Assembly: GCA_018666155.1 (NCBI GenBank) | Contig: JABJAH010000044.1 | Span: 30,962-94,961 of the forward strand | Direction: 5' to 3' | Length of the DNA stretch: 64,000 nt | Source: Rhodospirillaceae bacterium | GTDB lineage: Bacteria > Pseudomonadota > Alphaproteobacteria > Rhodospirillales > Rhodospirillaceae | Shown: piece by piece, positions 58,100 through 64,000 of the stretch | How the letters are laid out: each line of letters opens with the position of its first letter | Numbering within the stretch: position 1 is the stretch's first letter | Notes under the pieces: generated by a model | The model's database searches: none | Told to the model about the DNA's origin: nothing | What the model saw: the letters and a program-made list of their open reading frames with translations, nothing else | Position numbers and translations under genes: made by a program

Positions 58100-59692
58100 C
58101 TAGAAAATAGAGAACCCGTCATAACCGTTGCGTGCGACTGTCTCGCACTTTTCTGCATAGGCCGGGAAGCCTCCAAGGTAGGGCATAAACACCCGCGGCT
58201 TACCCGGAATGTTGGCCCCAAGGTACCAGGAATCGCAGGCCGAACGCAGCGAGGCCTCGCCGACTTCGCGGCTGTGTTCGACCCAGACGTCTTCCGCTGG
58301 CTTCTCTGCTTCGATGGCGCGTGAGCCGGTTTCCCGCAAGTGGGTGAGACAATCTGCAATCCACTCGACATGGTGTTCGCAGCCCGTGACCATGTTGACC
58401 AGGGCCGACGGGCTGCCTGGCCCGTTGATGGTGAAGAGATTGGGAAAGCCCTGAACCGCAAGTCCGAGATAACTGGACGGGCCTTCGTTCCATTTGTCCG
58501 TGAGCACCAAACCATTGCGCCCGCAAACATGCATTTTCGATAGGGCACCGGTCATGGCGTCGTAACCGGTGGCGAAAATAACAGCGTCGGCCTCATAGGT
58601 CGTATCGCCGACTAACACCCCATTGGCGACAATGCGATCAATCGGTGTGTCTTTCACATCAACCAGGGAGACGTTGTCGCGGTTGAAGGTCTTGTAGTAG
58701 TCGGTATCGACGCACATACGTTTGCAGCCGAACGGATTTTTCGGCGCTAGAATGGCCGCCGTCGCCGGGTCCTCGACAATGCTGTGGATTTTACCACGAA
58801 CGAAGTCAGACACTGTGTCATTGGCATCGTCGTTAAACATCAGGTCGGCGAACGCGGCTTGGAACATCAAGCCCTTGTCTTGCCACCATTCCTCGAACGT
58901 ACGTTTGCGTTCTTCTTCCGAGACGGCGAGGGCGGACGGCCCGGAGGGCGTCACGGGTATGGCTGTCGGGAAGTTTTTACCCCGCGTCCGCAGTTCCTGA
59001 TACTCCGCCTTCACCGCTTCCAATTCGCCCGGCTTCATCGGCCGGTTGGCGGCGGGGACGGCGTAGTTGGCGGTGCGCTGAAATACAGTCAGATGATCAG
59101 CTTGCTCGGCAATCAACGGAATCGATTGAATGGCCGATGACCCAGTGCCGATAATTGCCACGCGCTTGCCCGTAAAGTCGACGCCTTCGTGCGGCCACAG
59201 CCCGGTGTGATATGTGTCGCCGGTATAACTCTCGAGGCCGGGGAAGTCCGGCATGTTTGGTACTGAGAGGGGGCCGGTCGCCATGATGCAGTACTTGGCG
59301 CGCACCGGTTCACCGGTTTCCGTCTCCACCAACCAGCAGGCGTCGTCTTCCTGCCAGGTCGCGGCCGTGACCCTGGCGTTAAAGGTGATGTCTTTGCGCA
59401 GGTCAAAGCGCTCTGCGACATGTTGGATGTACGAGAGTATTTCTGGCTGGGTGGCGTAGCGTTCCGTCCACACCCACTCTTGCTGCAGGTCGTTATCGAA
59501 CTGATAGGAATAGTGGATGCTCTCAACGTCGCAGCGGCAGCCGGGGTAGCGGTTCCAATACCATGTCCCGCCCACGTCATCGCCGGCCTCAAACACCTGC
59601 GCCGTAAAACCGCATTCGCGCATTTTATGCAGGGCATAGAGCCCGCCAAACCCGGCCCCGACAATGAGGACATCGATATCTGTCTGAGTCAT
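58100..59692 (-). CDS. Flavin monooxygenase, Baeyer-Villiger type (cyclohexanone-monooxygenase-like)
   Basis: A 530-residue class B flavoprotein monooxygenase. The FAD motif 'VLIVGAGFGGLYALHKM' is followed by 'GGTWYWNRYPGCRCDVES', and the NADPH motif 'RVAIIGTGSSAIQSIPLIA' comes after the fingerprint. The BVMO fingerprint F-x-G-x-x-x-H-T-x-x-W-P appears as YTGDTYHTGLWP, with Tyr for the first Phe. Such enzymes insert oxygen beside a ketone to give an ester or lactone. Its start overlaps the stop of the alpha-hydroxyacid oxidase gene by ATGA, so the two are co-translated. It lies in a block of visibly higher GC. Confidence 0.9.
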   Translation of the reverse strand: MTQTDIDVLIVGAGFGGLYALHKMRECGFTAQVFEAGDDVGGTWYWNRYPGCRCDVESIHYSYQFDNDLQQEWVWTERYATQPEILSYIQHVAERFDLRKDITFNARVTAATWQEDDACWLVETETGEPVRAKYCIMATGPLSVPNMPDFPGLESYTGDTYHTGLWPHEGVDFTGKRVAIIGTGSSAIQSIPLIAEQADHLTVFQRTANYAVPAANRPMKPGELEAVKAEYQELRTRGKNFPTAIPVTPSGPSALAVSEEERKRTFEEWWQDKGLMFQAAFADLMFNDDANDTVSDFVRGKIHSIVEDPATAAILAPKNPFGCKRMCVDTDYYKTFNRDNVSLVDVKDTPIDRIVANGVLVGDTTYEADAVIFATGYDAMTGALSKMHVCGRNGLVLTDKWNEGPSSYLGLAVQGFPNLFTINGPGSPSALVNMVTGCEHHVEWIADCLTHLRETGSRAIEAEKPAEDVWVEHSREVGEASLRSACDSWYLGANIPGKPRVFMPYLGGFPAYAEKCETVARNGYDGFSIF

Positions 59693-60846
59693 GTTCCCCG
59701 CCTCACCACCATCTCTCTGGTAATCTCACTGATCTTGGTTACGCCCAGCAGTGCCATGCTGCGTTCGATTTCACTGCGTAGAATGTGCAGTGCTTTTTCT
59801 ACCCCCGCCTGACCACCCGCGCCAAGGCCATACACGTAAGACCGGCCGATGGAACAGGCGGTTGCGCCCAACGCTAGCGCTTTAATCACGTGGGTGCCAC
59901 GACGGATGCCGCCATCCAAAATGATATCGAGTTCGCCACCAACCGCGTCGACAATCGGCGGCAGGGCATCAATGCACGCTTGCACGCCGTCAAGCTGGCG
60001 TCCGCCGTGGTTTGAGACCATCACGCCATGGGCGCCGATTTCTACCGCCTTCTTGGCGTCATGGGCTGAGTGCACGCCCTTTATAAGAAAACGCCCGCCC
60101 CATTCCTGGGCCATCCATTCCGCATCTTTCCAGGTCATGCCGCTGTCGATTTGGCTCGCGAGATATTGGACCGGCGAGATCTGTTTGTCCTTGAGGCTCA
60201 GCGATTCGTGCTGCGACATATTAACGAGGTCAAAGCTTGGATTGCGCAACGCGTTCAAGCTCCACACCGGGTGGGTTGCGAAACTGAACAGGCTGGCGAG
60301 GGAAAAGGTCGGCGGCATGGTCATGCCGGTCACAAGGTCGCGTTCGCGGTTGCCCGGGACGGGAACGTCGATCGTGACACAGATCGCGTCGTACTTAGCC
60401 GCCTTACAGCGCGCGATGAATTCTTTGGTTAGTCCCCGGTCTTTATAGACGTAGATTTGAAACATCTTTGGCCCGGGCGTTTCGGCGGCAACATCTTCGA
60501 TCGTCGTCGTCGCCATGGTCGACAGGCTGTAGAGCGTTCCGGCCTTGTGGGCGGCGCGGGCAGCGGCTCGTTCCCCGGTGTGGTGAAACAGCTTCGACAT
60601 CCCCGTTGGCGACAAGAACACCGGCCAATCCAACTCCACCCCGAGGGCTTTGGTTTTAGTGTCGATGTTGCTGGTGTCCCGTAGCAAGTTGGGCACCAAT
60701 TCGTAATCGTTAAAGGCATCGGTGTTGCGCCGCAGGGTCACTTCATCGTCGGCGCCGCCATCCAGATAATGAAAGATCGGCGCGGGCAGGCGGCGCTTGG
60801 CTTTGGCCCGCAAGCGTTCAATATTATGGCAGCGGTCGAGTGACAT
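59689..60846 (-). CDS. FMN-dependent alpha-hydroxy acid oxidase/dehydrogenase (LldD-like)
   Basis: A 385-residue TIM-barrel flavoprotein. The N-terminus 'RLPAPIFHYLDGGADDEVTL' and the 'VFLSPTGMSKLFHHTGERAA' region bind FMN. The active-site signature is 'VMVSNHGGRQLDGVQACIDA', and 'LDIILDGGIRRGTHVIKALA' and 'GRSYVYGLGAGGQAGVEKAL' are the phosphate-binding strands. It oxidises an L-2-hydroxyacid (lactate, glycolate, mandelate) to the oxoacid. ATG 60846 has AGGA six to seven bases upstream, better than a start 14 codons earlier. It is transcribed before the BVMO-type gene and divergent from the tandem amine oxidases. Confidence 0.9.
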   Translation of the reverse strand: MSLDRCHNIERLRAKAKRRLPAPIFHYLDGGADDEVTLRRNTDAFNDYELVPNLLRDTSNIDTKTKALGVELDWPVFLSPTGMSKLFHHTGERAAARAAHKAGTLYSLSTMATTTIEDVAAETPGPKMFQIYVYKDRGLTKEFIARCKAAKYDAICVTIDVPVPGNRERDLVTGMTMPPTFSLASLFSFATHPVWSLNALRNPSFDLVNMSQHESLSLKDKQISPVQYLASQIDSGMTWKDAEWMAQEWGGRFLIKGVHSAHDAKKAVEIGAHGVMVSNHGGRQLDGVQACIDALPPIVDAVGGELDIILDGGIRRGTHVIKALALGATACSIGRSYVYGLGAGGQAGVEKALHILRSEIERSMALLGVTKISEITREMVVRRGT

Positions 60847-60975
60847 CGCTCTTCCTTTTGTACTCTGTCCCTGACTTACCATACTCACACAGTGGCTATA
60901 AGAGGGGCAGCGCTGGCCACGCCTGTGTTAGGCTTGCAGCATGCAGGTTAATGACGTTTTTTCGGAGCCATTCCC

Positions 60976-62427
60976 ATGACTACCAATCGCAGAACAGCCC
61001 TTAAACTTGGCAGCGCCGCCGCCGCGACTCTCGCGGCCAGCAAAGCCCAGGCCCAGAAAGACCCCGACGTTATCGTCATCGGGGCCGGGCTATCCGGCCT
61101 CTACTCCGCGATGCTGCTGGCTGAAGCGGGGGCCACCGTTCAGGTGATTGAAGGACGGGACCGCGTCGGTGGCCGTCTGTTCAGCGCTCGCAATGTGGAA
61201 GGCAATCCGGAGTGGGGCGGTGATTCCATTCTCGGCGGCTATGGCCGCATGCAGGATGTCTCCGCCAATGTGGGTGTCGAACTAGTCGACCATCAATCCC
61301 GCCGCGATCTGTCGCCGGAAGCCCATAAGGACCCGACCAACACGGAACTCGCCCTGCGCGGCAAACTGATCCCGAAAGGCGACTGGCCGACCCATCCGCT
61401 CAACGTCATGCCCGAAGGTGCGAAAGACCGGTTCCCGGGCCGCGGGTTTTTCCAGGCCGTCATCGGCCAGAACAATCCGTTGGAAGCGTTTGAAGATTGG
61501 CTCGATGCAGACAGTGCCCAGTTCGACCGTTCTATTTACGAGGTGTTCAAAGAAATCGGTTGGAGCGATGAGGCGATCAACCTCAACTACAACACCAATG
61601 TACAATATGGCACCTCTGCCCACGACATTTCATCGCTGATGTGGTTCTTCACCCAGGCCTGGTTCAAGTTGCAAGGTGATCTAGATCGCGTCGCCTTCAA
61701 AGCGCCCGGCGGAAACCAGAGCATTCCTGAAGCCATGGCGGCGTCTCTGCCCGGCGAAGTGCATCTCAGCAAAGAAGTCATTGGTATTCGCAGCGAGCCG
61801 GGTCAAGCCGAGGTGCATTGCGGCGATGGCAGCGTCTACAAAGCGAAGCGGGTGATCTGCACCATGCCGATCCCGACCATGCGCTGGCTCAAGTTCGATC
61901 CGCTGTTGCCTGCGCTCAAAGCCCAGGCGATTGCTACGGTGCCAGTGCAAAAAATCACCAAGATCATCATGGTGCCGAAGAAACCGTTCTGGGAAGACGA
62001 CGGCTTTAGCCCGGCGATGTGGACGGATACCGACTGCGGCGAAGTACGGGCCCTGCGCGAAGGCGAAGACGCCAACCAAATCACCTGTCTCATGGCCTGG
62101 GGGCGGGGCTACCTCGCCGACAAGCTGGACAGCTTCAGCGATGAAGACGCCATGGCACGGGTCATTGCCGACTACGAACGCATTCGCCCTGCCGCCAAAG
62201 GATTACTGGAACCGGCGGGGATTAAATCCTGGCAGTCCGATCCCTTCGCCGCCGGTGATTGGGCGGTGTGGTCCCCGGGCACTGTGACCACCATGGTCAA
62301 AGCCTTGATCGATCCTGCCGACCGCATTCATTTCTGTGGTGAACACACGGCAACATCGAACCGCGGCATGGAAGGCGCCATGGAATCCGGCGAACGGGCG
62401 GCCTTTGAAGTGCTCGACGTCATTTAA
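60976..62427 (+). CDS. Flavin amine oxidase-like protein, Tat-exported (paralogue 2 of 3)
   Basis: A 483-residue flavoprotein with a twin-arginine leader (TTNRRTALKLGSAAAATLAA) ending near AQAQ. It has 'VIVIGAGLSGLYSAMLLAEA', 'EGRDRVGGRLF', the family block 'WSDEAINLNYNTNVQYGTSA' and C-terminal 'RIHFCGEHTATSNRGMEGAM'. It matches the protein at 36612-38048 closely across its length. It ends with TAA one base before the ATG of the next paralogue, so the two are a tandem duplication within one transcript. A periplasmic amine or related C-H oxidation is inferred; the cofactor must be loaded before Tat export. Confidence 0.88.
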   Translation: MTTNRRTALKLGSAAAATLAASKAQAQKDPDVIVIGAGLSGLYSAMLLAEAGATVQVIEGRDRVGGRLFSARNVEGNPEWGGDSILGGYGRMQDVSANVGVELVDHQSRRDLSPEAHKDPTNTELALRGKLIPKGDWPTHPLNVMPEGAKDRFPGRGFFQAVIGQNNPLEAFEDWLDADSAQFDRSIYEVFKEIGWSDEAINLNYNTNVQYGTSAHDISSLMWFFTQAWFKLQGDLDRVAFKAPGGNQSIPEAMAASLPGEVHLSKEVIGIRSEPGQAEVHCGDGSVYKAKRVICTMPIPTMRWLKFDPLLPALKAQAIATVPVQKITKIIMVPKKPFWEDDGFSPAMWTDTDCGEVRALREGEDANQITCLMAWGRGYLADKLDSFSDEDAMARVIADYERIRPAAKGLLEPAGIKSWQSDPFAAGDWAVWSPGTVTTMVKALIDPADRIHFCGEHTATSNRGMEGAMESGERAAFEVLDVI

Positions 62428-62428
62428 T

Positions 62429-63847
62429 ATGAGTGTGTCACGCCGTACTTTTGTCGCGACTTCTGCAGCGCTGGTTGCGTCGCGGCCCCTCCACGCCAAG
62501 ACCGAAGCCGACGTTGTTGTCATTGGGGCAGGCTTGTCCGGCATGTACGCCGCACGCCTGTTGGCCGACGAAGGAGCGAAGGTCGTCGTTGTCGAAGGTC
62601 GCGACCGCATTGGTGGCCGCCTTGAGAGTTACCGCCACCTCGAAGGGTCACCAGAAGCAGGAGGCGATTCCATTCTCGGCGGCTACGGCCGAGTGCGCGA
62701 CTTGGCCGATCAACTGGGGCTGACTGTTGTTAACCACCGCCCGCGCGGCAGACTGTCACAGACGGAGATTGCCCTCGGCGGGTCTGTTATCCCGCGCGAC
62801 CAATGGCCGTCACACCCGCTCAACAAAATGCCCGCTGATGCCAAATCAGCCTTTCCGGGACGGCGGTTTTTTGAATCCGTGGTTGCGGCCAACAATCCGC
62901 TTGAGGCGTTTGAAAGTTGGGCCGATCCCGAAAGCCAACAGTACGACCGCTCCGTCCACGCCTTTCTGCAAGAGCAGGGGTGGAATGCCGAGACCATCAA
63001 TCTCAACTACAACACCAATATCGGGCGCGGCACGTCGGCGCACGATTGTTCCATCCTCACCTGGTTCTTCCGCATCGGCTGGGACAAGGTGCAAACGGAT
63101 ATTGAGAACGTCGCCCTCAAAGTTGTTGGCGGCAATCAATCTATTCCTGAGAGAATAGCCGAGGCTCTGCCCGGCGATGTTCATTTGAGCAAGCCGGTGG
63201 CGGCTATTCATCAAGATGCCAGCGGTGTTGATGTCATTTGCGAAGACGGGTCGACTTTCCGGGCCAAGCGGGTGGTCAACTCCACGCCCTTGCCGCCACT
63301 GCGCTGGGTCAATTTCGATCCACTGTTGCCGGCGGAAAAAGCAGCCGCGATCAATCTGCTGCCCTCCATGAAGATCAACAAGGTATTCCTCACCGCGACC
63401 GAGCCTTTCTGGGATGGGGATGGCTTTGGCCCGGGCATGTGGACCGACACACCCATGGGGCAGGTGGCTGTGTTGCGTCAGCTGGAAAACAGCACCGCCG
63501 TCACCGGTTTAATCGCCCGCTCTCGCGGCATCATGGCGGAAAAACTGGATGCCCTCGGCCCGGATGCGGCACAAGCGCTCGTGATTTCGGAATACGAAAA
63601 ACTTCGTCCCGCCGCCAAAGGCAAACTCAAGGCGGTTGGCTATAAGTCTTGGGCCAAAGACCGTTTTGCCGGGGGCACCTGGATGGAATGGCACCCGGGC
63701 CAGGTACACCAATTCCAACCCCATCTCGCCAGCGCGGCGGGCCGCATTCACTTTTGTGGTGAGCACACCGCCCAATCAAACCGAGGCATGGAAGCGGCAG
63801 CCGAGTCAGCCGAGCGTTGCGCCTTCGAAGTGCTGGATGTGCTGTAG
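62429..63847 (+). CDS. Flavin amine oxidase-like protein, Tat-exported (paralogue 3 of 3)
   Basis: A 472-residue flavoprotein with a short Tat leader (MSVSRRTFVATSAALVA, cleavage near PLHA). It shows 'VVVIGAGLSGMYAARLLADE', 'EGRDRIGGRLES', 'WNAETINLNYNTNIGRGTSA', and C-terminal 'RIHFCGEHTAQSNRGMEAAA'. It differs from paralogue 2 in the middle block (GRGTSA for QYGTSA) and in the tail, so the tandem copies have diverged, perhaps to act on different substrates or as a heterodimer. ATG 62429 is one base after the previous stop; a longer frame from 62336 would overlap that gene. Confidence 0.88.
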   Translation: MSVSRRTFVATSAALVASRPLHAKTEADVVVIGAGLSGMYAARLLADEGAKVVVVEGRDRIGGRLESYRHLEGSPEAGGDSILGGYGRVRDLADQLGLTVVNHRPRGRLSQTEIALGGSVIPRDQWPSHPLNKMPADAKSAFPGRRFFESVVAANNPLEAFESWADPESQQYDRSVHAFLQEQGWNAETINLNYNTNIGRGTSAHDCSILTWFFRIGWDKVQTDIENVALKVVGGNQSIPERIAEALPGDVHLSKPVAAIHQDASGVDVICEDGSTFRAKRVVNSTPLPPLRWVNFDPLLPAEKAAAINLLPSMKINKVFLTATEPFWDGDGFGPGMWTDTPMGQVAVLRQLENSTAVTGLIARSRGIMAEKLDALGPDAAQALVISEYEKLRPAAKGKLKAVGYKSWAKDRFAGGTWMEWHPGQVHQFQPHLASAAGRIHFCGEHTAQSNRGMEAAAESAERCAFEVLDVL

Positions 63848-63850
63848 GGA

Positions 63851-64000
63851 TTACCCCGACCGAATAGACTTCAGCGTCTTCGCCAGCGCTTTGGCACACT
63901 TTTGCAGCGGCGAAAGAAAGCGCTCGGCCGCACGGTCCAGGGGGATGGCCGAAGGGTGGAATCTATTGGAAAGAGCAAAATCCACATCGCCGTTGACCTC
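63851..64000 (-). CDS. C-terminal end of an unidentified protein, cut off by the window
   Basis: Reading from the right edge on the minus strand, 49 codons are open to a TAA at 63851-63853. The peptide contains 'DFALSNRFHPSAIPLDRAAE' and ends 'LQKCAKALAKTLKSIRSG', basic and helical. The tail resembles the last helix of IclR-type regulators, but this is too short to be sure. It is convergent with the tandem amine oxidases, three bases from their end. Confidence 0.5.
   Translation of the reverse strand, partial: EVNGDVDFALSNRFHPSAIPLDRAAERFLSPLQKCAKALAKTLKSIRSG

Noticed and set aside
1..64000. Mobile elements, CRISPR arrays, tRNA or rRNA genes
   Set aside because: I looked for transposase or integrase motifs, regularly spaced direct repeats and cloverleaf or conserved rRNA sequence and saw none; absence by eye is not proof.

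Overview
The window is protein-coding from end to end and comes from a Gram-negative bacterium. It has a TonB-dependent receptor, several twin-arginine (Tat) and Sec signal peptides, lipoboxes and LysR-type regulation. I would guess Proteobacteria, most likely an alphaproteobacterium with an oligotrophic or catabolic lifestyle, but no rRNA or other phylogenetic marker is present, so this is inference. Genes are tightly packed: ATGA or 1-15 base junctions, GTG/TTG starts with good ribosome binding sites, and three convergent gene pairs whose stop codons share one TTAA. I saw no tRNA, rRNA, CRISPR array, insertion sequence, integrase or phage gene.

Layout. 0-2.3 kb: end of a DUF1330 protein, then a Tat-exported gluconate-dehydrogenase-subunit-3-like protein with its GMC flavoprotein. 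2.3-9.3 kb: an alpha/beta-hydrolase-fold protein lacking catalytic residues, a small methyltransferase, a minus-strand unit (fused 2-oxoacid dehydrogenase E1, lone lipoyl domain, exported VOC lipoprotein), a metallo-beta-lactamase-fold hydrolase and an exported sulfatase-modifying-factor-like protein. 9.4-11.8 kb: an exported NAD(P)-binding protein and an orphan family-5 solute-binding protein. 11.8-19.8 kb: a seven-gene minus-strand run (LysR, GMC oxidoreductase, MFS transporter, small helical protein, methyltransferase, FAD-linked oxidase, PhyH dioxygenase). 20.0-25.5 kb: a divergent plus-strand run (hydrolase, cupin, ornithine-cyclodeaminase-like, PEP-mutase-like, exported molybdopterin dehydrogenase). 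25.5-27.0 kb: a second methyltransferase plus small helical protein pair.

27-38 kb holds a flavin monooxygenase, two exported SnoaL-like proteins, a serine hydrolase, a second PhyH dioxygenase, two MFS transporters, a PAP/fibrillin-like protein, an M24 peptidase-like enzyme and a Tat-exported amine oxidase, closed by a strong bidirectional terminator. 38-46 kb: the TonB receptor, a second FAD-linked oxidase divergent from an enoyl-reductase-like protein, a DUF1772 membrane protein, an exported amidohydrolase and an exported hydrolase-fold protein with Asn at the nucleophile position. 46-54 kb: a 14-blade WD40 protein, a CHASE-only membrane sensor, a Tat-exported hydrolase, a ThDP enzyme, a second orphan solute-binding protein and a beta-propeller lipoprotein. 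54-58 kb: a third methyltransferase of the same family, a 0.48 kb non-coding stretch with hairpins, and an AT-richer TPR-methyltransferase. 58-64 kb: a GC-richer block with a Baeyer-Villiger-type monooxygenase overlapping an alpha-hydroxyacid oxidase, two tandem Tat-exported amine oxidases, and the end of an unidentified minus-strand gene.

How it fits together. The density of flavin, Fe(II)/2-oxoglutarate, ThDP and molybdenum enzymes with uptake proteins looks like a catabolic island for complex organic molecules. The substrate cannot be read from sequence. Unusually many enzymes carry export signals, so part of the chemistry is probably periplasmic. The least explained element is a family of three methyltransferases sharing an H-x-QPGGY motif, two of them coupled to small helical proteins that resemble each other and that I do not recognise.
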